Position numbers and translations under genes: made by a program
DNA from: Synchiropus splendidus
Taxonomy: Eukaryota; Chordata; Actinopteri; Syngnathiformes; Callionymidae
Reading direction: 5' to 3'
DNA length: 64,000 nt
NCBI RefSeq assembly: GCF_027744825.2
Contig: NC_071347.1
Span: forward strand, 20,532,001 to 20,596,000
Shown here: one piece after another, positions 24,301-36,270 of the stretch
Position numbering within the stretch: position 1 is the stretch's first letter
How the letters are laid out: each line of letters opens with the position of its first letter
The notes under the pieces: generated by a model
What the model saw: only the letters and a program-made list of their open reading frames with translations
Database searches by the model: none
What the model was told of the DNA's origin: nothing

Positions 24301-24570
24301 CACCATCTTTTTTCCCCCACAGGAAACAATACCATATTTGAATATTCAAATTTATGAAGGTGAAAACATGACAATGTTTTTCATTGTCATGTTTTCAGCA
24401 TGCCGGGTGGCTGAACGCTCTCTGGTGTCTCCGCAGACGTGGTGTCGCAGGACGCCAGCGCCACCTTGAGGATCCTGCTCACTCTGTTCAGGAAGCACCG
24501 CGGGAGCCAGGAGCCACGAGGGGAGGGAGCACAGGCGACGACTGGAGGCTTTCCAGTCCCAGAGCTGTGA
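17883..24570 (+). CDS. parvg: Gamma-parvin, 12 coding exons, complete
   Basis: Parvin paralogue, mainly haematopoietic in mammals, that binds ILK (family knowledge). Exons: 17883-17940, 18217-18281, 18648-18750, 19428-19571, 20357-20472, 20537-20592, 20657-20682, 20751-20812, 20915-20983, 21044-21145, 22007-22079, 24437-24570. They sum to 1008 nt, 335 aa plus stop; human PARVG is 331 aa. I chose the ATG at 17883 because it keeps phase with exon 2; the earlier ATG near 17852 does not. CH1 lies at about residues 38-146 (VLLDWINSSLKVEHIVVQSL, YDGLVLHHLL, HQKDLLATLHLLVAMATRFQ) and CH2 at about 208-315 (ALINFVNQAMSPLGLQVADL, FADGVILLLLIGQLEGFFLP, LHNVTLALDLL, ATLRILLTLFRKH). The inter-CH linker (exons 6-8) is variable and Ser-rich. 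Exon 7 is only 26 nt. The C-terminal tail after RKH is family-variable. The gene sits 1.9 kb after parvb in the same orientation. Confidence 0.95.
18485..18580. mobile_element. Possible hAT-type end fragment in parvg intron 2
   Basis: Contains CTTCTCAAACGGTGGGGCGG followed by GGCCCCGCTGGGG, resembling ends of hAT/Charlie-type elements. No partner end or target duplication was found. Confidence 0.3.
21282..21348 (+). repeat. (ATT)n microsatellite in parvg intron 10
   Basis: About 22 uninterrupted ATT units, within a longer AT-rich stretch. Confidence 0.95.
22190..22660 (+). repeat. Two adjacent copies of an interspersed repeat in parvg intron 11
   Basis: Copy 1 (about 22190-22440) and copy 2 (about 22455-22660) share the order GACCTCTCA, CCCTTTCCCCAG, AACCTAACC, ATGG.TCACCTGAACCAGGA, then GTCCTCACA..GTCAAGA, and both end near CA-rich DNA. 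A third, more diverged copy is at 29575-29800. None is coding. Confidence 0.7.
23940..24125. promoter_or_regulatory. Candidate regulatory element in the last parvg intron
   Basis: The GC-balanced stretch stands out from AT-rich surroundings. It packs homeodomain-type cores (CTATTAATCC, GTAATTTAATTGAC, TTTTAATTACCG, AGTAATTGC) and a CCAATAATGAGG motif. This is inference from motif density only. Confidence 0.25.
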
Positions 24571-24614
24571 CACTGACACGCTCAGTGGAACAAGCGGCGT
24601 CTCATCCACCTCAG

Positions 24615-24620
24615 AATAAA
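24615..24620 (+). terminator. parvg polyadenylation signal AATAAA
   Basis: Canonical hexamer 45 bp after the parvg stop codon, followed by T/G-rich sequence (CTGTTTATTTTGTTG). Confidence 0.65.
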
Positions 24621-27600
24621 TCCTCTAATCTGTCCGTTACTGTTTATTTTGTTGCACAACAACACATGCAGAACATCTAGTTCTAAAGTTGTAGTTTTAA
24701 ATGGTCTAAATTTAGTGCCCCCTGGTGGTCTGGAGGTGTGACTTCACCTTGCTCTGCTCCATTTCCTGATGTTCTTCAGCCATTCGATAGGAATAGATTT
24801 CATTGTTTACATAGCCTTACAAACGATATAATGTATCAACAAAACTGAATAAAATATGAACTGACAAAATATGCTTAGAATAAAATGTAATATTAGTAAC
24901 TAGTTCAGCATTCTAAGATGGAAAAATAAATAAATAAAAAATGTTTTACAATCACAAGTCAAACCCAAAATGACCTGCCAAATGAAAACGCAAAATGTTA
25001 GATATTTAGAAGTGAAAATACATCTGCATTTCTGTTGTAAATAAAGTTGGCAGGGAGTGGTTGACCTCATGTGACCTTCTTCCTGTCAGCCCCTCACAGC
25101 TGGAACCTTCACCTTGCATGACCTGCTCCACCACCATCACGCACCCGCTGATGCTAACAGCTAAAGGTGAGCGCTACACACTTGTGCTTGGATTTATTCT
25201 GGGCTCCTTAAAACGTCAACCACCACCGGAGTCTCCACAAACACGAGTGTGTTATGAAGTGAGGAGTGAGACAGGCTTTAGCATGTAGCCACACGAAGCT
25301 AATCGGCTGCTAAAGCGTCGCTCGCGTGCAGGTGTTGCTAAGAAGCAACACAGATTTAACATTAGAAGCTGCACGATGACTTTGTTCATATAACCACAGA
25401 AACAGAAAGTCAGTATATTTGTATTTACTTTCAGTAAGTCAAATGGCATTCTGTATTCATATTGTCTCTCACGTCTTCCGAGCTAATATTCTGCCGTGTT
25501 TTGGTTTAACAGCGACGCCCTGACTTGAAAATAAAATGGTTTTAATTTGAATTCTGTGTTGGTAGAAAAAAGGCGAGCAGAGTCAGAGAGAACAAGAGCT
25601 GCCACTGGTTCTTTGGCTCATTAGTGGCTCCTGTGGACGTAAAAGGCTGGTGTTGCTCTGCTGCGGCGCCTTGGTGAACACGTGAAACGTCGCGTAACAT
25701 GCGCTAATGCGAAGGAATCGCGGGTCTCAGCGGGCAGCAGAGATCAAGTCTTGGTGTTAAAAAGCGCGGCTGCTGAGTCCAGAGCCTCCTGAGTCCTGTA
25801 CGGTGCTGGTGTTGAGTCTGTTCCCAGTTACCCAGGATATCACACGGGACGATACATTTCAAACCACTCTTCAGTTATTCCAGCTCTCCAAACATCCGGT
25901 GCCGGGTTTTAGCACCAGGCCACGTGTGCCAATAATATAGGATTCACAAAAACGTGTTCCAACGCACCGCGGCACAAACATAAATAAATAATCTCAGAGT
26001 TCAACACGCAACTTTGTTCTACAGAACCGTCTCATCCTCGACAACAGGGACAGCAAATAACTGTCTCAGTCTGAGTTTGTGTCTTGTGTTTAGCAACTGT
26101 CCATCTTGTTTAGACAATAATACATTGAATTGATGTATTTCTTGACTTTGATTTGTCTGCGCACGTGTGCAACACAACTGAAAAAGATAACAACTGACTT
26201 TGACGGACTTGTCTGGAGACTTGATAAACACAACATGGCATCGAGTCACTTAGCTTTCATGTGTCTATAGTGAGAATAGTGGACATTTTCTCATCCATCC
26301 ATCACTGCTGCCGCTGCTGGCAGTGTGTGTGAAGATGGCGTTGCTTCTGCCACCTGCTGTCCAACTGACCACGTTGCAAGCAATCTTTCAAGGCTGTCTT
26401 ATTGGTGCTGTCAATAAATTTTTAATCTAAATTAATCGCAGTTAACTCACTATGAATGGCAAATTAACCACACAATATTGTGTTGGTAACATCTTCCTTT
26501 AAGTTTCATTTTGAACGATACAAAATGTTTGGCGATTAATCGCGAGTTAACTCACTTTAGTGCAATGAATTGAGATTAAAAAACGAATCTATTATTCTGC
26601 TACACATGAATGAAGGAATGTAACTTTCAGTCTCCTCTCATTCCATTCAACATTGACTCGACCTACTTTCTTTGTTACAAAACATCGCTTCCGATACATG
26701 AAACATAGTCCAGTCAGCATTTTATCTCAGAGTGATAAAAGAAGAGCAGAACAGTTCTGATCATTCCTGCCTCTGACTCCAGGAGCCCTGTAGCTTCCTC
26801 AACATGGGTCACCGTGTGCAAGGCCTGTGTCAGAGTCACATCCGGTCAGATCACTCCACCGCGCTCCACCTTCTCTGTGGCCCTTGAACTTAGCTCCCTT
26901 CATCTCGATCCTTCTCTGGATCGATTTTAGCGCCACTGCTGTGATCCAGTGGTCTGTGCTTCTAGTTCGCAACATTTTTCCAACGTAAAGTCACTTGAAC
27001 TTGAGCTTTTTCCCCAGTGTGAAAATGAAGCCTGTTCATGCTTGTAACTAGAGAGGTAAAATCCACTGAGGACTTTACGGCAAACTTTTTCTCCCCAAAC
27101 ATTTCATTGCAATAAAAAAAACTGCAGCGAAGAGCAAATCTGAACCTTTTGTGTTCGACATGATCGTCATTCCTTACCTTCCACTGGAGGGAAGCAGCTC
27201 AAGCAGCCAGGCCCAGACCTTCCCCCACCTCCCTCAGGGGGCACTGAGGGGCCCCCAGGTCGTGGTGGCCACATCACTGTGACTGGTGTGAGAGCATGGA
27301 AATCTTCTCATTATGAGCCTAAAACATGTCATTCTGTTATTTACTGTTTCAGTGTTATATATGTCTGACAGTGTTTTCCTGACACAATACAACTATATTT
27401 TCAAGAAAGTCTGGTTAGACGTTCAATAAGGGAACACAACTCAACCATGAATAAACGGATGACTTTATTATTCACTGTTAATAATGGGTAACAATGCTGT
27501 CACCTCATGGGACCTTCTGGGGACCAATCCACCTGGTGTGACCAAACACAGATCAATACTTTACAATTGATCTGAACTGGCTAATATGCTGCTCATAGTT

Positions 27601-28204
27601 GTCGGAATAAGTCACTTCTTTATGGTAAGATGTTTCCTAAGCTACAGTGTCACTGAAATACTGTATGAAATTTCATTTAATTCAACATTATTACTGAGCG
27701 GTGTCAGGGAAGAATAAAGACACGTGAGTGGAGGACTTCTCCTCTCTCCTGGGGTCACACGTGTAGTGGAGGAGCTCACTCCAGACCAGACGCAGGAGCA
27801 AAGGGGCCACAGGGGGTCACATGTGGCCCTCGTGAGGCCAAAGCCAAACAGACTTCTTCTTCTATGAGAGAGGAGAAATCCTGAACTGAGAGCTGCGTCT
27901 GTTGGCTCCTGCCCATCCATCTCACAAGCCGCCCTCCCCTCAGCCCCCAGATGCTTGACCAGCTTCCCCTTAACCCTGACTAGACATGACCCGGGGTCAC
28001 AGGCTTCAAGGAGCCAGCTGATGACAACAATATTAAACTGCTGTTGAGGTTACTTTAAATGACAGTGATGGCGGCCTCCTTCCTCCTACATCATTGATCA
28101 TCACCTGGTAACTGCAGGGCTTGTCTCGCTGCCAAAGTTTCTTCGATGCGGGCGGCGAGACTGTAGTTGGAGGCGACCGCCGAGGGTCACGGGGTTCGGC
28201 TCTC
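24621..28204. other. Intergenic DNA downstream of parvg
   Basis: No supported gene. The longest open frames are below 95 codons, lack splice-consistent partners and resemble no family I know. A member of the ATTAATCGC/GTTAACTC repeat family lies at 26405-26585. The rest is unremarkable AT-balanced sequence. Confidence 0.55.
26405..26585. mobile_element. MITE-like element, ATTAATCGC family
   Basis: Begins with GTGCTGTCAATAAAT and contains ATTAATCGCAGTTAACTCAC on the left and GATTAATCGCGAGTTAACTC on the right, as in 12612-12842. The right boundary is not clear. Confidence 0.5.
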
Positions 28205-28440
28205 CAAGGAGCGGCATGAGCAGGTATTAACATATTAATAAAGCGGCGGGCTCCCTATAAATATGCATCAGGACTCGCTCCTCTCTCAGAGCGGCTAAAG
28301 GTCAGCGCCGACTTCGGCTGGGAACCAAAACAAGGCGGACAGTTCCCCAGTTTAAATGGTCGTTAATCACTTTCATTTGAAAATGCTGCGGAGCTGCGTT
28401 GGGGAGCGGCCGCCTCTTTGTTTGGGCATTTGCAATGTTT
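28205..28440. promoter_or_regulatory. Candidate conserved-type regulatory element
   Basis: A 235-bp block with TATTAACATATTAATAAAG, CCCTATAAATATGCATC (TATA/MEF2-like next to an octamer-like ATGCAT), CGTTAATCAC and TTTGCAATG in otherwise GC-rich DNA. There is no open frame of note. Such clustering of AT-rich factor sites is typical of vertebrate enhancers or a promoter, but no comparison was possible. Confidence 0.25.
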
Positions 28441-31400
28441 GCGCTGCGTTCAGTGCCATTTCATGCTCTGCCTCCGCTCACACTGGAGCATGAAATAGAT
28501 GGAAGGTGAGCCGCAGCTAATCCTGCGCAGACTGAACAGCCATAGACTTGTGTCAGTGACTGTCAGTCTTCCTGCAGTTCTGCTCCTGACCTCCAGGGCT
28601 CCCTGTGTCACCCAGTAACTCCTGACAGATGACGTCAAGAGGAATAGAATCAGTGTGGAGCCCAAACGGCAAACCACGTACTCAACACTTTGGATTCAAG
28701 GGGCCCCTCAGGAGGATGGCCCTGGACCCCTTTGGAGGTGTTCCAGGAGCAGCCAGCTGGGTCGCCCCGGGTGGAGGGACTATAGCTCTTCAGAGGATCA
28801 GAGCAGACGTTAGGTGCTCCCTATAGATGCTGCTGCCCCCTCGACCCGGCGACGGATTCAGCCGTGGATGTATGTTGATTCAACATCTCATGAGTTCACC
28901 ACAGCGGTGTTTGAATTTTCTACTTTTTTCTCGATTCATAAGAGCTGTTTGTGTTCCACTACTTTAACCCGTCATCATATTTTAGTATGTGGTATTTTTT
29001 CAGTGTCTATTCATCGCAGCATGGTTTGTGCCTCCGTGAGCATGTGTCATCTAATGCCAGCAGTAGATCGATTTTTACACAAATGAAACTGTTCATTTAA
29101 GTAACATTGGGAGCAGATAAAAAAGTGCGATTAATCGCGAGTTAACTCTGCGATTAAGTGAGATTAAAATTTTAATCTGATGCCCACCCTGGTGTACGTC
29201 TCTGTTGGCCTACTCCGTAGCCAGTGGGGGGTGTTCGGCTGTGGTGTGTGTACCTCACGCTTGTCACCATCACTGACTGTGGCGTCCGGGTTGGACCGGT
29301 ACCTCAGAGGTGGACTTTGGCATTTCAGGCCTGTCTGCTTCAGTTGGTGGCAACATGTGACCTTTCGCTGGCGCCTGCCCTCTGGTCTCCCCTCGGGATG
29401 GAGGAGAGATAGAGAACAGATAGAGGTTTGTGACTCCAGCAACACCCTGAGTCTCGGACTCTGATCCCTGAAGTTCGCTCATCACACCACATCACAACAT
29501 GACAGCAATGAAGCTTCTCCACGTCTCACCCCTTGGTACACACACAAAACTGTCCGTACGCATCACACGTTTGTATTTCCATCCATGTGAGGACCTCTCA
29601 TTGATATACCCCTTCCCCAGCTCTCCCCCTAAGCCACACTATCTAAGACAAATGGCTCACCTGAAACAGGACTCTGAACCAAACTGAAACCCAGATAAAT
29701 TCGCCCAGTTATTTTGAAGCCTTCATCCTCAATTTGAGGCTTGGTCCAGCCAAATGGTCCCCATAAAGGCATATGCTCTTCACAAGTGAGGAACAAGCCT
29801 GGTCCAAGAAAACGGAGACAGATGTTAGATGCAGACATCACAACAGGACTCGCTCCTTCACCACTCAAACACAAGTTCCACCTCTACAAATCTCACTTCT
29901 ACACAGCGGCATCATCATTTCTCACACACACTAACACACAGGTGCCTGTGTGTGTGTCTGATCGCATGACACCAGTCTGAATATAAAATGGCTGAATCAG
30001 GTGAGGCGCACTGGCGGTGACTCAGCAGGAAGCTGGTGAGAAGGTGAAGGAGGAACACTCAGCGCTTCAGCGGAGTGTTTGCTGAGCCATGGCAGAAGTC
30101 AAGCGGCTCCATCACGAGAGCGCTGGAGTGGTTTCACATGTGGTGCTCTTCAGCAGGTGTGTGAGAGGCGAGCTGGGGAAGCGCTGAGTCGCGTGGAGCT
30201 CCCATGTTGAGTCTCAGATTTTAGACTTGTCTTGTTTCGTTCCAATTAATTGCAGGTAACTCCTAGTTCACTATTTACACTTTTTCTTGCAAGAAACGCA
30301 ACAGACTTCATTCATAAATTTTCGTTTTTTAATTTTTTAAAAATAAAAATATGTCCAAAAACTCCACAAGCATCCTCATTCACACTGTTTTCACGTTTTT
30401 CTCATCATTTACAGATGTGAAATAATACAATATGAATGCAAAGACTTGATGATATTATTGTATACAGTAGGTCATGAAGTCAGTGACAATTCTTATCAAG
30501 TAGGTTGCCTGCAGGGGTTTTTCATGTCCAGCAGGTGTCAGTGTTCAGTGACGCAGTATCAACACAGTATCAACACAGTGTGTCATTGTTTTGAAACGCT
30601 TTATGATGCCTCATTTGCCCGTCACTCCGCTAGGAGGAATACACGAGAGGAAGCTCTTTACCGGTGGACGCAAAGTAACCATCTGGCAACACAGTCTGGA
30701 ACCAAGCCGTAGAAATCAGTGGAGCTTGAGTAGCGGATGGGTTCCAGCTGCGCTGCTGTGAAGGTGGGAAGAAAACAGGAAACGAAAACAACACTCAAGA
30801 AAACTGGAAGTAACAAAATAAAAGCACATAGAAACCAAACAACAGGTTGCCTGTCATGCAGCTAGCAGGTGTCGCTGTGACTCATCCTACCAGATCGACT
30901 TGGGGGCATCTGATAACCATGATGTTCCCTAGCATGATGGGTAGAGTCACTGGCTGCGTGTTTCTTGTGGGATAAATTCAGTTCCCTGGAAAGATTTCCC
31001 ATAAAAAAAGCCTCCTCAGCTGCTGATATTCAAGTTGTGCCATGTTCCATTTATAAACTGATCAGCCTTGTTTTTGTCCAAGTGCATGTTTTAAAGTCAG
31101 TATGTGGGTTCCAGCTCACGTGTGGATGCCACATGACGGGTGCAGTTAAACCCAGCCAGGTGAGGAACCAGGTTCCCGGAGAACACAGTGTTAATGTGTT
31201 CGCTGGAAAGTGAATCTAGTGTTGGAGCAAATGTTGTCGAGCCGAGAGTGATGGATGGCTGCGACTGAGTTGCAAGAGAATTCCTCCAAGGGCAGAAGAA
31301 GTGTCTTCTTCGGGTGAGTCCTCGCTCTCGCCACATAAAGATCTGCTGCGATTATCATCAGCGTGGGATGAATTCAGGGAATCCTCCTCCAACAAAGAGG

Positions 31401-31639
31401 ATGTGAAGCGCAGCGAGGGCAATCCTCCCGCTCTGGGGTTGTCATGGTAACTTATTATTAGAGAAGGAAGCTCACTTTCCTCCCGTCTAAATCCGTATCA
31501 GCCTGCACACGTGAACCAAACCGGGTCTCATTGGAAGCTTCTTAAAAACAGTGTGGTGTTTGTGTGGTGCAACGACATGAATGTTTGATGACGGACAGGT
31601 TGGACTCTCCATGGTCAGCCATGATGTTTCCTGATGATA
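28441..31639. other. Intergenic DNA, no gene recognised
   Basis: Contains the ATTAATCGC fragment at 29125-29178 and a diverged copy of the 22.2-kb repeat at 29575-29800. Several open frames of 60-95 codons occur on both strands over 29160-29530, but they overlap each other and show no family motif. Nothing else is supported. Confidence 0.5.
29125..29178. mobile_element. Short fragment of the ATTAATCGC repeat family
   Basis: Carries GCGATTAATCGCGAGTTAAC and a following TGCGATTAAGTGAGATTAAA, matching the other family members in the window. Confidence 0.45.
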
Positions 31640-31870
31640 GAGGGGTTTTTAGAGAGTGTAAGGAGGAGAAGCAGCTGAGGTGTCAGCTGGAGGGAAGAGG
31701 AATGGAAGGCAGTGGAGGCAGGACGCAGAGTGAGAAGATGCAGGGGTCGAGGTGATGAGAACAGATTTGGGCTCAGTCATGCAGATTAATGGATGGGAGG
31801 TGAAGAAGAGAGTGCAGGCAGGGTGGAGGAGACTGTCACGGGTGATGTGTGATGCTTCAGAGGGAAGAAG
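31640..31870 (+). mobile_element. RTE-like LINE fragment (reverse transcriptase C-terminal part)
   Basis: Two frames, broken by a frameshift or stop near 31755, give QLEGRGMEGS followed by WEVKKRVQAGWRRLSRVMCD. These resemble the C-terminal part of fish RTE-type LINE polyproteins. It is clearly a dead fragment. Confidence 0.55.
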
Positions 31871-32029
31871 TGGGAGCTGCTGTGATGCGTGGGTCAGTGG
31901 TAGCATTGGGCCACATGCCGCCCTTTACAGTACTTTAATGTTTTATTTTGTACATTATTTACCGCTCAAGTTCTTTGTTTTAGACCGAATGTGCTCTTAT
32001 TTTGTCCTTTGAGTTCCTTGTTCCTCACA

Positions 32030-32580
32030 ATACATTGAAAGAAAGAGGAGAGGCCAAGCGCAAGGAAGTATAGAAAGGCTGACACAAATATATACAAAAA
32101 TGGCAGAGCCAGCACAAACGGGACGTGGCCCAAGTCCAAAACAGATAACTGAGAGAGACTCCAGCGGAGCAAGCTCGACCGAAATCCAGGGAGCAATCAC
32201 AAGGGTCCGAAAACACACTGATGACAGGCCGGGCACCAGAGACGAGAAACTAAGAAACAAGAAAAACATACATTAGAATAAACTTATGGAAATCCTCAGA
32301 CACAAAGGCAAAAAAAAAACAGGGCAAACCAGGAAGTAAAAATACAAGGAAGTAAAAAGTCCATAACGTTCCGATCGGGAGTCCAAAGCATACCACGGCG
32401 TAGAAACATTCACGATGTGGCACTGCATCAACCTCCAGCTTCTCCTTAAGAGGTGGAGGTGAAAATCTGTGAAAATCAAAAATCACTCAGAGACAAAGAC
32501 ACACACAGGAGCAGGAAGTCACTGACAAAAATAAAAGCATGGTGGGAGGGGCCATGACAAAAACGGAATATATTTTGGGG
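32030..32580. repeat. Probable transposon-derived A-rich repeat
   Basis: A-rich on + with many short AAACAGG/GGAAGTAAAAA pieces, ending in GGTGGGAGGGGCCATGACAAAAAC. This ending recurs in teleost repeats, and a similar AAAACAGGAAACGAAAAC piece is at 30774. Minus-strand frames here are low-complexity and not convincing as genes. Confidence 0.35.
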
Positions 32581-32929
32581 GAAAAAAGTGCCTTAATATT
32601 ATGTTTTGATGTTTGGTGCAGTTTTCTTCTGATTTTTAATTACATAATGTATTTAAAATGAAATGATGCACAACATTTTAAGCATATTTTCATGTCATGG
32701 CTGAGTTATAGGTGGCAAAATCCTATGGACAACATTTAATGTTCCCCCCCACCATTTTGTCCTGGTTGCTTGGGAAGCTATAGCTCTGTCTCTGTCTGTG
32801 TGCCCTCATGTGATGCGGAGATTCAATGGCCCACGCCTGGTTTAGAGACTGAGGAGTCAGAGTCAGAAGTGTCAGATATTGAGGATGTTGTTGCGAGAGC
32901 TAAAGAAATGAGCAGGTCAGTGGGACCCA

Positions 32930-33085
32930 TGGTTGAGAGACCAAGTCAGGGAGGGCAGGCGGTTTGTGGAGAGGAGAGACAGTGTTGGACCAAGGAGGCT
33001 GGAGATGGAGAAGAGGAAGCAAACCTGTGAGGGTCGAAGACATGAGGAAGACGTGAACATGGCGGATGAATGAATGAGCAGACTC
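32930..33085 (+). mobile_element. RTE-like LINE fragment, 3' coding end
   Basis: Reads roughly FVERRDSVGPRRLEMEKRKQ, with small frame changes, resembling the far C-terminal part of the same type of LINE as 31640-31870. The two may be pieces of one insertion broken by other repeats. Confidence 0.4.
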
Positions 33086-35571
33086 GCTTTGGAACACAAC
33101 AGGAAGGTATCAAACTCAGCTATACCTCGGCGTCACTCTCCTCTCTGGATGCCTTAACCTTTAAAAATGTGGTTGCCATGGACACACAACTATAAAGCCG
33201 GAACCCTCCAGACCGCCACTGGAGTTTTCCGACGCTGGTGTCACAGGTTTGAGCTCCCCGGATCACAGATACTGAGAGTGACCGGGTCGAACCCAGGCGC
33301 TCGGAGGGATCTGGCTGTAATCTGCCGTCCTTCGCCAGCAGTCCTCGAAAACAGCCGCGAGCCACGCTGCCTGGCTTTCAGGAGCGAGAACCCAGCGCTT
33401 TATAACCAAGAAATGGAGGCGCGCACAGATGTTTTGTGTTTCCCCGCACTCTTGAACTCGCACTAAACTCTTGGATCGCTCTCCTGCTCGCCTCCCTCCT
33501 CTTCCTCGCTGTTTACGGCGCCCATTTGCGATCTAATGACGACTTCCCGTTCGGCTCTGTGTCGGAGACATTCCTCCTGCAGCGTGTAAATCATGGCTTC
33601 ATGACGCTCGTGAAGACTGAAGGTTCAGTTACGGTGTTTATGCGCTTCCTGATGCAATCCACGTTGCTTGCGACCCCTTCCTCTATGGAGGTCTGACCGA
33701 GGCCCCATGGAGCATCTAATACACCAGTGCAGCTTTAAAAAACAACATCACTCAGGTGGTGCAACCATTGGAGCGAGCGCATCATTTCGTCACAGAAATT
33801 CCTGTGTGTGTCGGTTATCCAGCACTGTGAGGTCGAGCTGGTTAAAGGATTGACCTTTGACCTTAAAATGATAAAGAAATGCCACAAGTGGGGTCCTCCT
33901 TCATGGCCCCTGGCTCTCGTCCCGAATGCTTGCTCCTGCCTCCTCAGACTTTTCTTTAAGGAGGAGCGGTGCTTATACTTTGAGTCTCTCCCAGACGCCT
34001 TGCAGAGAAAGCAACTGATCCCACCTGACAGGCGTGAGCACAGGTGGCAGTTGGCGTGAGATAAAATTCATTTCCTGACATTTGTTCCCTGATATTGGCA
34101 TTGAGATTCATCTGGCAACAAAAATCCGGTGACATACCTTTGTGGTTTCGGCTAGTTTGCTGTTTGAAGGTCAAAAATATCACCACAAAGCTTCTATAGG
34201 CAAAAATAAATCGCTTGTGCCGCGGCCTCGGCAGCGCGGGGAACTGGGCGACGTGGGCTCTGCGGAAATGCATTTTTGATGGAACTGAAGCCAAATAAAT
34301 CAGTCCAATCCTGCCTCCCGCAGACGTGTGCGTGACAGCTGCCTGAGCCCTTCCATTATCCTGCCGCAGGTGTCTGATCCCTCGCCGTCATCATCTCCTT
34401 CCACTTGCTGCTATTTCCAGACTAATTGATGTCTGGAAAGCTCAACCAGAATAGCTCCCACTCCCACCCGCTCGTCTCACGTCCGTTCCAAAGTGGCGTC
34501 CGGCCGGCCGGGGCGGCGCCAGTGAGTCAGCGGGTCTGGGTGTGGCGCCAATCCATCAGAGCGTGTGAAGAGCTTCTGAGATGTTTGACAAGTTCCTCTC
34601 ACCGAAGCCTGGGGAGGTCAGGGGTCAACCTCATTACAGGTTTCCTCCTGCGCTCCGCGTTTCCACATCACACCCGCCCGCCTCCACCTCCTGATCCCTG
34701 CCGTCTCCTCACCTGCGCCAGAGCTCCGCTGGTCGGAGACGGAGCAATCGAATTAGCGGTGGAGATAAAAATAGCCGGCGTGTTGGCGTCACTTTGTTGG
34801 TGAGCTTTCTTATCCTCCCTCCGTTTCATTAACATGAAAGGACGTCCACCCTTTCATGTCTCTTCCTGTGCTCTCTGATAAGCTACGCTGCTTTGACATC
34901 ACACCCGGCTCCGACACATTAACCAGTTCAGATCTCTTCCTGCTGATCACCCATGGAACCAGAGCTGCAACGATGAGTTCACGTCATCGATAACGTCGAC
35001 AGCAGAATTTGGTCCGACGTCAGAATCTGTGCGTCGATGTTGCTGTTGGTGTAAACATAGAGAAGTGGTTGTTATTGAGAAGCAGTGAGCGATGATCACA
35101 TTCTCTGGAATCATGAAGATATGTTCTTTAAATTGGCTCCTGACTGAGGTCGGACTCCGACTCGCTGTGCACCCCAGGCTCCTTGTCACCACCTCCGACT
35201 GACCGCCTCAGTCACGGAGGACTTTGAGCGGCAACATGTTCTCAAGTGTGGCTTTGTTTTGTTTGTGAAGTTAATGCATCTGCACACCCCTTCGACACCA
35301 TGGTAGAATGATGAAAGAGTGTTCCGTGTTTGGTCTGTGACGCCACACACTCTTGAGCTAACAACTAGCTTGTCGGTTAGCATGGAGCTAACTTGCTATA
35401 AGTTGTAGATGTAGTGATGTGTCCTCTGTCTTTCTCCTCCATCTAATAATAACCAGAACTGAACTTGGGAGCTACACTGTTTTAGATTATTATTCAAATA
35501 AGACCTTTTGATGTGGACGTTGATCAGATATTTTAGATAGGATACATTTTATATGTGTCATTATTTTAATC
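33086..35571. other. Intergenic DNA, no gene recognised
   Basis: Moderately GC-rich sequence with overlapping short frames on both strands, for example around 33170-33470 and 34430-34800. None has a recognisable domain, signal peptide or paired splice sites that lengthen it. Confidence 0.5.
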
Positions 35572-35573
35572 TA

Positions 35574-36268
35574 CAGTGGTACCTGGGTTCTCGACCACAA
35601 TCCCTTCCAGACGGCTGTTCAAGAAGATAATTGTTGGAAATCTGAATGGATTTTTCCCATTACAATGAATGGAAAAAGAAACAATGCGTTCCAAGCCTTA
35701 AAACAGTCTTTTGTAGGAGTGAATGTCGAGTGTCTGCTGCAGGTGGCTGTTCCTCTATGTGTGTGGCCGCTGCATGTGGGAGGGGTTGCCGAGTGAGTGA
35801 GGTCTCTCCAGAAGTGAAGAGGTGCCCGGTGCGTGTCCAGCTCTGAATGTGCGCTTCTGTGCAGTTTGGCTGTGACAAAGTCATAAACCAAGTCACGCTC
35901 TGTCCCAGACTGGCCTCATCCCTGTCCCAGCTCCAGCCCACAACAGGACATCAAACCCTGGAGTGATCGCTCCAGCACCTCCCCTGTGACACTCTACCAC
36001 GGTCCAGTGTGGAGACAGGAAAGGTTTTACACCTCAATATGAAGAAAAAACAGTCAGTAAATGGAGCTAACGGGACACGTCTGCATACAGAGGCTGCGTT
36101 TTACACAAGAACAAAGCGTGTCGTGGCTCAGCTGATCGGTCCGCGCACTTTTCTGGCTTTTTTTCGGGGGCGTTCGAGTTCTAGATTTTTGTTCAAAATC
36201 TGAAGCAAAAAATCTTCGAATTCCGTGACATTCCAATTCCGAGACGTTCGAAAACCAAGGCACCACTG
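35574..36268. mobile_element. TA-flanked MITE, copy A (695 bp)
   Basis: Starts CAGTGGTACCTGGGTTCTCG and ends CAAGGCACCACTG, inverted-repeat ends bounded by TA on both sides as in Tc1/mariner-type insertions. The internal part (about 35755-36110) is almost identical to copy B at 56179-56751. Copy A keeps about 130 bp after the left end that copy B lacks. A 93-codon minus-strand frame (35660-35941) is shared with copy B only because the element is. I see no transposase. Confidence 0.8.
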
Positions 36269-36270
36269 TA

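Noticed and set aside
25061..25170. Possible extra 3' exon of parvg (TGTCAG acceptor, AAAG|GTGAGC donor)
   Set aside because: parvg already ends with a stop and AATAAA at 24.6 kb; the encoded peptide resembles nothing in parvins.
35660..35941. 93-codon minus-strand frame also found near 56079-56405
   Set aside because: The likeness between the two is due to both lying in copies of the same MITE; no domain and no transposase signature.
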